This document shows, piece by piece, positions 32,886-40,272 of a stretch of 40,272 nucleotides of DNA. The translations under genes were made by a program, and so were the position numbers. Positions within the stretch are counted from its first letter, which is position 1; each line of letters begins with the position of its first letter. Source of the stretch: Clostridiales bacterium. Its GTDB lineage: Bacteria > Bacillota > Sulfobacillia > Sulfobacillales > Sulfobacillaceae. The stretch lies in NCBI GenBank assembly GCA_027365485.1, contig DAHXNH010000244.1:1-40272 (forward strand), written 5' to 3'. Under the pieces are notes generated by a model, which did not search any database, was not told the origin of the DNA, and saw only the letters and a program-made list of their open reading frames with translations.

Positions 32886-34103
32886 CTAGCCTACAAATAG
32901 GGAACGCGTACGAGCCCAGCCCACATCTGCCACCCAGCGAATGACTACACCGGTGACCGTGACGGCTGTAAATAGCGAGATCGCAGTGCCAATCATCAAG
33001 GTCAAAGCAAACCCCTTGACATCGCCCGTGCCAAGGAAAAACAAAATCAAGGACGAGACAAAAGCGGTCACGTGAGAGTCCAAGATGGCTCTAATGGCAT
33101 GGCGGAAGCCTTGTCGAACGGAAGCGGCCGCGGTCTTGCCATTCATCATTTCCTCGCGCACCCGGGCGAAAATAATAACATTCGCGTCCACCGCCATGCC
33201 CACCGACAGAATGAGCCCAGCCAGGCCGGGGATGGTGATCGACGCATGAATGGACCACAAAATGCCGACCACCAACAGCAGGTAGATGATGAGCGCCAGA
33301 TCAGCGACCATACCGGAAAGTCGATACCAGAGAATCAGGACGCATATGATTAAAATAATAGCAATCGCAGCCGCCATGGTGCTGGCGTGTACTGCCGCCC
33401 GGCCTAAAGTCGCGCTGACGGTGTTGCTGGCCAGCACCTTTAAAGTGACCGGAAGCGCCCCCGATTGCAGCAGCAGGGCCATATTTTGAGCCTGTTTCAA
33501 AGTAGAAAAGTTTCCGGAAAGCTGAGCCTGTCCGTTGGGAATCACACTGTCCACCGTCGGTGCTTCGAGTAATTTCCCGTCGAGGTAGATGGGCATTTTT
33601 TGATGCAGATACTTGGTCGTCGCCCGCCTAAAAATGGACGTTCCTTTTGAGTTGAAGGTTAGAGCGATCACGTACTGGCCTTGGCTAATCTCGGCTTGAG
33701 CGTTGCTGAGGTCGCCCCCGGTTAAAAGGACTTTGCCTTTGGGACTTTTAATCTGCAACACGGCCGTTTCGCCCAGATATTTTAATGCCTGGTCGGGGTG
33801 CTTGACGCCGGCCAATGAAATCGATAGGCGATCGCCGCCGATTTGTTGGATAATGGGTTCTGACACACCCAAGGCATCAATGCGGTAGCTCATGATGCTC
33901 ATGACCCGGGCCATGGCCTCGCTGTTGACAGGAGCCCCAGGACTGGGGATTGCCTGATAGGTCGCACTGACGCCGCCTTTAAGGTCCAATCCGTAGCGCA
34001 GGTGGTTGGTAATCGGATTGGCGATGCCAAAATAATAAAGGGCTGCGAACACTGCCGCAACCAGCGCAAAAATTTTGATCATGCTGCGTTTGCGCGTCTG
34101 CAT
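32886..34103 (-). CDS. secD: Protein translocase subunit SecD
   Basis: This 405-residue partner of SecF has one N-terminal helix, then LRYGLDLKGGVSATYQA, an extracellular domain, and five C-terminal helices. SVGMAVDANVIIFARVREEM contains the conserved Asp used in proton flow. It is shorter than many SecD proteins, having a reduced extracellular P1 region, as in other Firmicutes with separate SecD and SecF. GGGGAGGCC precedes the ATG. Confidence 0.96.
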   Translation of the reverse strand: MQTRKRSMIKIFALVAAVFAALYYFGIANPITNHLRYGLDLKGGVSATYQAIPSPGAPVNSEAMARVMSIMSYRIDALGVSEPIIQQIGGDRLSISLAGVKHPDQALKYLGETAVLQIKSPKGKVLLTGGDLSNAQAEISQGQYVIALTFNSKGTSIFRRATTKYLHQKMPIYLDGKLLEAPTVDSVIPNGQAQLSGNFSTLKQAQNMALLLQSGALPVTLKVLASNTVSATLGRAAVHASTMAAAIAIILIICVLILWYRLSGMVADLALIIYLLLVVGILWSIHASITIPGLAGLILSVGMAVDANVIIFARVREEMMNGKTAAASVRQGFRHAIRAILDSHVTAFVSSLILFFLGTGDVKGFALTLMIGTAISLFTAVTVTGVVIRWVADVGWARTRSLFVG

Positions 34104-34232
34104 CGTTATGGCCTCCCCGGCAAAAATCGACTTATTATAAACCCGGACCCCATGCCTGTCAATCCTGGTTAACCGCCAAAGCCGCGTCCCATGCGCTCTT
34201 GGATATGGTCGACCCCGGATCTCCCAGCCGCC

Positions 34233-34688
34233 CTAATCAGTCCGATTGGCTTGCGGGAGCCGCCGCAGGGTGCTGTCCCTGTCATCTATTGTGGCCTCCT
34301 GCCTTGCCAGTTGGAACCACCAATGGGCGACTAAATCTGTTACGGCCACGGCGCTCAGCGCATCTGTGTGTACGATAAACCCAGCTTCTTGGCGAGCCTG
34401 TGCCAGCCGATGCCATTCGGTTTGGTAGAAATCCGGGTTCCAACTGAGATGACGCCGTCGATGGACCGTCTCCCAATTCGCGCACAACAGGACGACTCGG
34501 CGAGGACCGTGGCGGCGATAAAGTCCCGGTACTGCTGAGTGCTCCTGAGCGACGACGGCTGCAGGGATGCCTCTGGCTTTAAGCAAGCGGCTGACGGTGG
34601 TCTTGCCCGCGGCACAGACACCGACCAAGACAATGCCATCAGTAGGGAATGCTGGCATGCAGACGCCGGAGACTCGGACCTTGGTCAT
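34233..34688 (-). CDS. Small P-loop nucleotide-binding protein
   Basis: This 151-residue protein has a Walker A motif GVCAAGKTT (residues 23-31) in the small-kinase style. A C-terminal helix with VTDLVAHWWFQLARQ follows. An RHGPRRVVLLCANWETVHRRR stretch could be the lid or substrate region, with tandem Arg like nucleotide or sulfate kinases. The family is not identified. It starts at ATG 34688 after GGGGGTG, within the last 50 bp of the phosphatase gene, so the two are coupled. It closes a selB-phosphatase-kinase-like operon. Confidence 0.65.
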   Translation of the reverse strand: MTKVRVSGVCMPAFPTDGIVLVGVCAAGKTTVSRLLKARGIPAAVVAQEHSAVPGLYRRHGPRRVVLLCANWETVHRRRHLSWNPDFYQTEWHRLAQARQEAGFIVHTDALSAVAVTDLVAHWWFQLARQEATIDDRDSTLRRLPQANRTD

Positions 34689-35340
34689 CGCGCACCCCCA
34701 GCATCATTACACTCATATCGTCTCCGGGTCGTCCCCGGTCTAGTTCGACTGCGGTGTGAATGAACTCTTCGACCCATTGGTTTAAGTCATCAAGGGATAA
34801 CGATTCGAGTTCGGTCTCCACGGCTTCCCAATTAATAGCGCGGTCGTACCTTCGACCGGCGGTGAGAATGCCGTCGGAGAACGTTAAATAAAGACTGTCG
34901 GCGATGAGAGGAAGTTCAGTGATCGCGGGCTTGGTTTTTCGATACGTCCCGATGACATCGGAATGGCCTTCGATGCGAAATACTCGGCCTTCCTGTCGAC
35001 CCCATACCGGACAAGCGGCGTTGCGCGACACCAGCACGGTACGGCTATACAAATCGGCGGTAATCACCGTCAAAGTTGCTGTAACCCTGCCCTCGCGGGC
35101 GGTGTAAAGCATGTCCTGGACCGCGCGGGCCACGGCCCCATCGCGGCTGCCCTCGGCGATGAGCGCCACCGCTTTCATCGCCACCATGCGTGCGATGCGT
35201 TTGGCGGCGGGACCCGAGCCCTGGCCATCCGCTAAAATCAAGCTCAGTCCTCCCAGGGGGCGCTCGACCAATTCGATGCTGTCTCCACTTTCCCCAAATC
35301 CACCCTTGGGCATCTTAGCCCAGGCCACTTCGATTCGCAT
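34639..35340 (-). CDS. Stand-alone SpoIIE-like PP2C phosphatase
   Basis: This is a 233-residue protein from ATG 35340, after AAAGGAGCG; a longer frame from 35379 runs into selB. It shows PPM/SpoIIE metal-binding motifs: LILADGQGSGPAAKRIARM (the D-G-M-G box), YLTFSDGILTAGR and RPGDDMSVMML. There is no membrane domain, unlike SpoIIE of Bacillus, and no sensor domain. It probably dephosphorylates a Ser/Thr phosphoprotein such as an anti-sigma antagonist, but no partner is in the window. It overlaps the following P-loop gene. Confidence 0.78.
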   Translation of the reverse strand: MRIEVAWAKMPKGGFGESGDSIELVERPLGGLSLILADGQGSGPAAKRIARMVAMKAVALIAEGSRDGAVARAVQDMLYTAREGRVTATLTVITADLYSRTVLVSRNAACPVWGRQEGRVFRIEGHSDVIGTYRKTKPAITELPLIADSLYLTFSDGILTAGRRYDRAINWEAVETELESLSLDDLNQWVEEFIHTAVELDRGRPGDDMSVMMLGVRDDQGPSLRRLHASIPY

Positions 35341-35353
35341 CGATATCGCTCCT

Positions 35354-37264
35354 TTACGATTTTGTTCTGGGCGATTCACCCGGGGAGATGACTTCAGAGC
35401 GGAGTACTCGCCCGTCCCCTGCTCGACGGGTTACATGCTGGGAATCGAGCAATTCTAAAAAACTTATGGTGTATCGACGGTTGCTAGAGAGCCTTTCTTT
35501 CAATTCGGAGGTGCTCGAGATGCCTAGGCCAATGGATTCGACGACGACTTGCCGCGCCCATTCGTAGGTGTGTTGACTGATATACACATCATCATCTAAA
35601 CGAAGAAGACATCCCTGACGCACCATCCAATGCAAAATCTCAGGCAGAAGGTGCGGAGGACCCTGCCAATGTTGCATCAGCCAGTCTTTACCGTCGGGGT
35701 TCAGCCGGGATTGGTCGATGGCTTGATATAGCGTAGTGGCGGCCTGGATCCAGGCCGGTTCGAGAACGGGAGAAAAATCTTTCAAGGCGACCCATTCGCG
35801 CTCGATGCGCACGGCGGAGATAAAATCCATGACCCACCAAAATGATTTGACCGACCAGGTATCAGCGACTTTTTGCCGAAGCTCTTCGCGGCCGATCCCT
35901 GGCCTTAGCGGGAATTGCGCGTGATGACGACCAACCAAGGCGATGACCTGGTCGCGCATTCGTTCAAAGGGAATCCGAGACCACCACCACCCTCGCTGTT
36001 CATCGTGTAAAAAAATCCCACTGTCGAGCTCGGCTGCAATGACGGACCCAGGGAGCCCAGAGGATCGAGACAACTCGTCGAGGCTCAAGGGTCGTGGACT
36101 CTCGTTGAGCAGGGCAAGCGCCCACTCGCACAGATCAGACTGAGACATATGCTCTAAACGCGCAATGAGACCCGATTCTTTTCGGTGATGATGGATCCCT
36201 AGCTCGATGACGCTGCCCCCACCAATCGTATACAACGGACTAGGCCAACGAATTAAAAATCGGTCACCGCGACTGGCGGCCAACGGCTGATCAAGGCGCA
36301 GTTCGGCAAATGTGCGCTCTCCGCCATTGACCTGCATACGGTCGAACAGATAAATCCGGGCGACGGTTTCAGCGGTGCCTATATGACAGTGCACGCGCGC
36401 ATTCATCTCTAGAGGAGGAGATTTTTGCAGCAACACCAAGTCGACCGTGAGCACCGTCGCGGGTTGCATCGCTCCGGAGACGGTCAAGACTTGACCGCGC
36501 TGAGGAAGGATGTGGTCGATGGCGGTGAGGTTCACGGCTACGCGTTGCCCTGCGACGGCTCTGTGCACGGGGTGGTTGTGGATTTCTAGACCCCGGACTC
36601 GGGCGGAGGATCCACTCGGTTGCAGCACCACCATTTGTTCCGGCGACAGAGCGCCTGAGACCAAAGTGCCGGTGACGACGGTTCCAAAGCCATGGACACT
36701 AAACACTCGGTCCACCGGCAGTTTTGCAAACCCATCCACCGACCGTGGGATTGCCTCCTCAGCCAGATGGTCTAAGGCCCTGCGCAGTTCGTCCAAGCCG
36801 CGACCGCTGGCCGCGTCGGTGATTACAAGCGGGGCTTGGCCAAGAAAGGTGCCTGATAACGCCTCTCTGGTAGTTTCTTCAACGAGATTCAGCCAGTCTG
36901 CTTCGACCGTATCGGCTTTGCTGAGCACGGTGATTCCGGAGGACACGCCCAAGAGCTGTAGGATATCAAGGTGTTCTAAGGTCTGCGGCATGACCCCTTC
37001 ATCGGCCGCAACCACTAAGATGGCGGCGTCCATCCCGTGGACACCGGCCACCATGTTGCGTATAAAACGCTCATGTCCGGGCACGTCGACCAAAGCGGCC
37101 ACACGACCGGAGGGCAACTGAAAATGGGCGAACCCTAGCTCAATCGAAATCCCTCGGGATTTCTCTTCAGGCAGTCGATCGGTGTCTTGTCCGGTGATAG
37201 CCCGCACCAGCGTCGTCTTGCCGTGGTCGATGTGGCCCGCCGTGCCAAATACCACCGATGTCAT
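35354..37264 (-). CDS. selB: Selenocysteine-specific elongation factor SelB
   Basis: This 636-residue GTPase delivers selenocysteyl-tRNA to UGA codons. G1 is [15 protein letters not shown]2 [11 protein letters not shown]3 DVPGHERFI and G4 SKAD. EF-Tu-like domains 2 and 3 follow, then a C-terminal set of winged helices (about 370-636) that bind the SECIS element. AAAGGAGG precedes the ATG. The selA, selD and tRNA-Sec genes usually nearby are not in the window. On the minus strand a TATAAT at about 37387-37392 upstream may be its -10. It starts a three-gene operon. Confidence 0.95.
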   Translation of the reverse strand: MTSVVFGTAGHIDHGKTTLVRAITGQDTDRLPEEKSRGISIELGFAHFQLPSGRVAALVDVPGHERFIRNMVAGVHGMDAAILVVAADEGVMPQTLEHLDILQLLGVSSGITVLSKADTVEADWLNLVEETTREALSGTFLGQAPLVITDAASGRGLDELRRALDHLAEEAIPRSVDGFAKLPVDRVFSVHGFGTVVTGTLVSGALSPEQMVVLQPSGSSARVRGLEIHNHPVHRAVAGQRVAVNLTAIDHILPQRGQVLTVSGAMQPATVLTVDLVLLQKSPPLEMNARVHCHIGTAETVARIYLFDRMQVNGGERTFAELRLDQPLAASRGDRFLIRWPSPLYTIGGGSVIELGIHHHRKESGLIARLEHMSQSDLCEWALALLNESPRPLSLDELSRSSGLPGSVIAAELDSGIFLHDEQRGWWWSRIPFERMRDQVIALVGRHHAQFPLRPGIGREELRQKVADTWSVKSFWWVMDFISAVRIEREWVALKDFSPVLEPAWIQAATTLYQAIDQSRLNPDGKDWLMQHWQGPPHLLPEILHWMVRQGCLLRLDDDVYISQHTYEWARQVVVESIGLGISSTSELKERLSSNRRYTISFLELLDSQHVTRRAGDGRVLRSEVISPGESPRTKS

Positions 37265-37451
37265 AAGCGAAGACCTCCTTTTGTGCCAGGGCCATGGCCA
37301 CCTTCGTGCTCGTGGCCTTGCTTCGGCCGATTGGTCTCATCCACACTTTCACACATCCAACAACCAGATTGGCTGTCTACAAATATTATACCGTGGGTTA
37401 GTCGTGCTAAATGGGTCCATCTATCTCCGATGAAGGAGAGTCTCGCGAAAT

Positions 37452-37643
37452 ATGGTGGACCCAAACACGGGGTGTTTAGACATTCATCGGGACCGGATCA
37501 TGGCGGAACCAGAATTCTGGTTCCGCGCCACCTGGCATAGAGTCGGATCGTCCAATCACGCCTCGGCCCTGTCACAATGGCTGGTGCGATTGCCTATTTT
37601 TAAGGAATTGGATGCGGTCAAAGAGCCGGAGGCGCATGCGTAA
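37452..37643 (+). CDS. Short hypothetical protein upstream of trxB
   Basis: This is a possible 63-residue product. The ATG is preceded by GAAGGAGAG at a slightly long spacing of about 11 bp. The translation (FWFRATWHRVGSS, WLVRLPIFKELDAVKEPE) is of normal composition but matches no family I know. A perfect 24-bp palindrome lies inside the frame, which argues for caution. It could be a leader ORF before trxB, 69 bp downstream. Confidence 0.4.
   Translation: MVDPNTGCLDIHRDRIMAEPEFWFRATWHRVGSSNHASALSQWLVRLPIFKELDAVKEPEAHA
37503..37526. repeat. Perfect 24-bp palindrome
   Basis: GCGGAACCAG, then AATT, then the exact complement CTGGTTCCGC. It is symmetrical with no unpaired spacer beyond AATT. 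It lies between the divergent selB and trxB. No T-run follows on either strand. It may be an operator or a hairpin. Confidence 0.65.
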
Positions 37644-37712
37644 TGCATGTTTCTTTAGTCGAGAGAGAAGTATACTAAGGGGGAATGTGGGCTGAAAAGT
37701 GAGGGGATATCT

Positions 37713-38648
37713 ATGGAGACTTCTTACCGAGTGATGATTTTGGGTACGGGACCTGCGGGTCTAACCGCAGCTATCTATGCGGCTCGAGCATTTTTGGCGC
37801 CGATGGTGATTGACGGCAACGAACCAGGTGGACAACTGACTTTGACCAGCGAAGTGGAAAACTTTCCGGGATTTCCCACAGCTATTCAAGGCCCCGACTT
37901 AATGGACCAAATGCGGGATCAAGCGAAGCGCTTTGGCGCTACCTTTAAAACCGGAGCCGTGACTGCAGTCGACCTCAGTCACCGTCCTTTTAAGGTTACC
38001 GTCGATGACGGAGCAGAAACTTTTTTTGCGGAATCTTTGATCGTCTCTACCGGAGCTTCAGCAAAAATGTTGGAGATTCCCGGCGAATCAGAAATGGTTG
38101 GTCACGGTATCTCGACCTGTGCCACCTGCGACGGGTTCTTTTATCGCGATAAAAAAATCGTCGCGGTGGGCGGAGGAGATTCGGCAATGGAAGAAGCAAC
38201 CTTTCTCACTCGGTTTGCTTCGGAAGTCACCATTGTTCATCGCAGGAGCCAATTGCGCGCATCTAAAGTGATGCAGGATCGTGCGCGCAAGAACGAGAAA
38301 ATTCGCTGGGAACTCGACGTCACGCCCGTGTCCGTCGTTCACCGTCAAGGTCAGGTGGTTGGCCTTGAGGTCCGGGAAAACAAGACTGGAGTCGTTCGTG
38401 CGATTACTGCCGAAGGCGTCTTTGTGGCCATCGGCCATCGCCCGAATACGGATTTTCTTAATCACCAATTGGATATGGATGAATTAGGCTATATTCGCAC
38501 CGCGGGGGTCACCAGCCAAACGAATGTGCCGGGAGTCTTCGCCTGTGGAGATGTGATGGATCGCCGCTATCGCCAGGCGATCACGGCGGCCGGGTCTGGT
38601 TGCAAGGCAGCTATGGACTGCGAAAAATATTTAGAAACCCTCGAATAG
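37713..38648 (+). CDS. trxB: Thioredoxin-disulfide reductase
   Basis: This 311-residue flavoprotein transfers electrons from NADPH to thioredoxin. The FAD-binding motif GTGPAGLTAAIYAARA is near the N-terminus. The redox centre is STCATCDGFFYRD (Cys-x-x-Cys). The NADPH-binding loop reads VAVGGGDSAMEEATFLTRF, followed by HRRSQLRASK. The second FAD motif is VPGVFACGDVMD. GAGGGG precedes the ATG. A TATACT at 37671-37676 could be the -10. Its likely substrate is the thioredoxin at 20474-20794. Confidence 0.96.
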   Translation: METSYRVMILGTGPAGLTAAIYAARAFLAPMVIDGNEPGGQLTLTSEVENFPGFPTAIQGPDLMDQMRDQAKRFGATFKTGAVTAVDLSHRPFKVTVDDGAETFFAESLIVSTGASAKMLEIPGESEMVGHGISTCATCDGFFYRDKKIVAVGGGDSAMEEATFLTRFASEVTIVHRRSQLRASKVMQDRARKNEKIRWELDVTPVSVVHRQGQVVGLEVRENKTGVVRAITAEGVFVAIGHRPNTDFLNHQLDMDELGYIRTAGVTSQTNVPGVFACGDVMDRRYRQAITAAGSGCKAAMDCEKYLETLE

Positions 38649-38666
38649 GCGACGGCGGGGTGCCCC

Positions 38667-40043
38667 CTATCCGTCTCGGAAGTGCTTGACTAAACCCTGA
38701 CGGGTGAGAAGGTCACGCACTTCCATTAGGGCGGTATAGGTAGGCAGAATGTAGAGAGTTTTTTCTTGACTGCCTTTTATGGCTGCCGCGAGCGCGTCCG
38801 ATACTGATGGCAGGACGACGATTTGCGTCTGTGGGATTCCGGCGTACTTTAAACGCAATGCCATATCCCAGGCGCGGATACCCGATACCCACCATTGATC
38901 AATCGCTACCCGCAAACCGCTGCGTTCAAAGTCGACGTCCCATAGCCAGGATACATCGCGGCCGTCCGCATAACGATCATTGATGACAATGAAGATGTTG
39001 GGCTTGTCGCCAGAATCGATGATGGTATCCATGACTTGATTAAAGCCTACCGGATTTTTGACCAATGCAATCCAAATCTTGGTATCGGGCGCAACCACTA
39101 TCGCCTCCATCCGGCCAAAAGCGGGGGGCATGTCCGCCAGCGCCAGCGCCATGCTCTCCGGATGGATTCCCAATACCCAGCCGAGAGCTCCGGCAGCTGC
39201 TAAATTGTACAGATTATATATTCCCGGTATCGGCAGGATGATGGAGAGGTCCCCAAATTCGCCAGATAACGTGGCCCCCCCTCCTTGGCCAGGTGTTACT
39301 GTGATTGCGGCCGAGGGTCGCTGATAACCACAGTGAGGACAACGATAATGGCCGAGGTGAGCATAAACCCGCTGAGGATACTCTAGCCGGGTTGCACATC
39401 GCGGACAACGGTCGGAATCAGAGGCATCGTAGTGATTGTCCAAAGAGGAAGCCAGTGCGGCTGAACTAGGATCCAGGCCAAAATAAACGACATTGGCCCT
39501 CCCCTCGCCTAAGTAGGCTACTTGGGGATCGTCCGCATTTAAGATGAGTGAACCGTCCTCTGCAAGCCTATCGATTCCGCGTTGAATGTAGCGAAGCGTC
39601 GTCGAGAGTTCCCCATATCGGTCTAACTGGTCCCGAAACACATTGGTCACAACAATCGCCTGGGGCCTCAGTTCGTCAGCCGCTCGAGGCATGGTCGCCT
39701 CGTCGACTTCTAATAGGGCCAGATCGGCCCGGGGAATAAGGTGGCGTCGATCCCGCATGAAGGAGGTGGCCAAGCCTGCCAAAAGATTGGCGCCGTTATG
39801 ATTGCTGACTAGGTGCCATCGATTGTAACTCAAAATCCGTCGAACCATAGCCGCAGTGGTCGTTTTTCCATTGGTGCCGGTAATTAGAACGGAACCCTGG
39901 CGAAGCCCGGTCTTGAGGTCCCGTAAAAGTGTGGGCTGCCACTTTAAGGCCAGCATCCCCGGCAGCGAACTGCCCCCGTGGCCCCGCAACCGACTCATCC
40001 AACCCACCAGCCGTGCCAACAAAAGAACCACTAAGAGTCGCAT
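38667..40043 (-). CDS. murT: Lipid II isoglutaminyl synthase subunit MurT
   Basis: This 458-residue Mur-ligase-like protein amidates the D-Glu of lipid II with its partner GatD. The ATP-binding loop is ITGTNGKTTTAAMVRR. ALLEVDEATMP and VVTNVFRDQLDRYGEL are family signatures. An inserted zinc ribbon CPRCATRLEYPQ and RCPHCGY is typical of MurT. The C-terminal DUF1727 domain includes KIWIALVKNPVGFNQVMDTI. The normal downstream partner gatD is absent: the next gene on that side is trxB in the opposite direction. gatD may lie upstream of 40272. The ribosome site at 40043 is weak. Confidence 0.92.
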   Translation of the reverse strand: MRLLVVLLLARLVGWMSRLRGHGGSSLPGMLALKWQPTLLRDLKTGLRQGSVLITGTNGKTTTAAMVRRILSYNRWHLVSNHNGANLLAGLATSFMRDRRHLIPRADLALLEVDEATMPRAADELRPQAIVVTNVFRDQLDRYGELSTTLRYIQRGIDRLAEDGSLILNADDPQVAYLGEGRANVVYFGLDPSSAALASSLDNHYDASDSDRCPRCATRLEYPQRVYAHLGHYRCPHCGYQRPSAAITVTPGQGGGATLSGEFGDLSIILPIPGIYNLYNLAAAGALGWVLGIHPESMALALADMPPAFGRMEAIVVAPDTKIWIALVKNPVGFNQVMDTIIDSGDKPNIFIVINDRYADGRDVSWLWDVDFERSGLRVAIDQWWVSGIRAWDMALRLKYAGIPQTQIVVLPSVSDALAAAIKGSQEKTLYILPTYTALMEVRDLLTRQGLVKHFRDG

Positions 40044-40110
40044 GCGATGGATAGAGGTGTCCCCGCTTTCGTAGGCAAAATAATCAATAAGCTCACTCTA
40101 AATCCGCTCT

Positions 40111-40145
40111 GAAAATCCTCAACAAACATACCCATGAGGATTTTC
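40111..40145. terminator. 10-bp inverted repeat upstream of murT
   Basis: GAAAATCCTC (40111-40120) pairs with GAGGATTTTC (40136-40145) around a 15-nt loop. Orientation is unclear; the sequence after it on the plus strand is only modestly T-rich. The remaining bases to 40272 contain no recognisable gene. Confidence 0.4.
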
Positions 40146-40272
40146 GTCTTATTGTTCGCTCTCTGCCGATGGGCCTGTGCCCTGATTGAACCGCTCAATC
40201 GAGGTACCCACCGTGGCGCTAGAGTCCAGCCGGGAGCCGTGTACCCACTAAAGGGGTCTCCTTCCGGCGACG

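Noticed and set aside
37265..37451. tRNA-Sec gene upstream of selB
   Set aside because: No cloverleaf with TCA anticodon and long variable arm could be found on either strand.

Overview
This window most likely comes from a spore-forming, deep-branching Firmicute of the Sulfobacillus type. The evidence is the gene order: hisS-aspS-6S RNA-rarA-Rrf2 regulator-mnmA-alaS-ireB-ruvX-mltG, and secD-secF-recJ-apt-rel-dtd-hisS-aspS. An intact pro-sigma-K-like gene points to sporulation. The succinate dehydrogenase has an actinobacterial-type single membrane subunit. Genus assignment is inference. Almost everything is on the minus strand; only the transposase fragment, the HPP fragment, a small holin-like gene, a short hypothetical ORF and trxB are on the plus strand.

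Layout. 1-2508 is accessory DNA: the 3' end of a DDE transposase, about 1.3 kb without a convincing gene, and the C-terminal half of an HPP-family membrane protein. The gene-poor stretch holds a perfect 20-bp palindrome and two diverged tandem copies of a hairpin-rich element whose stems differ by compensatory changes. 2509-4054 holds the sigma-K-like gene and a gene-poor stretch. 4055-8093 carries mutY, a penicillin-binding-protein-like gene lacking its catalytic motifs, mltG, a ruvX-DUF1292 fusion and ireB. 8123-14365 carries alaS, an AI-2E family permease, three small genes, mnmA and an Rrf2/IscR-like regulator. 14435-14587 is a possible structured RNA. 14666-18019 is sdhCAB. 18170-20794 is rarA, threonine aldolase and thioredoxin. 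20855-21080 is a strong 6S RNA candidate with its own promoter and terminator.

22065-34103 is the classic Firmicute housekeeping block, read as secD, secF, an Hsp20-like gene, a membrane protein, recJ, apt, rel, dtd, hisS, aspS. 34233-37264 is selB with a stand-alone SpoIIE-like phosphatase and a small P-loop protein. The window ends with trxB (plus) and murT (minus).

The genes serve translation (alaS, aspS, hisS, dtd, mnmA, selB), stress signalling (rel, 6S RNA, ireB), DNA maintenance (mutY, ruvX, recJ, rarA), envelope growth (mltG, murT, PBP-like), protein export (secDF), redox and respiration (sdh, trxA, trxB). The least explained signals are the covarying tandem element at 943-1408, the catalytically degenerate PBP homologue beside mltG, the ruvX-DUF1292 fusion and the His/Cys cluster in the sdh membrane subunit.
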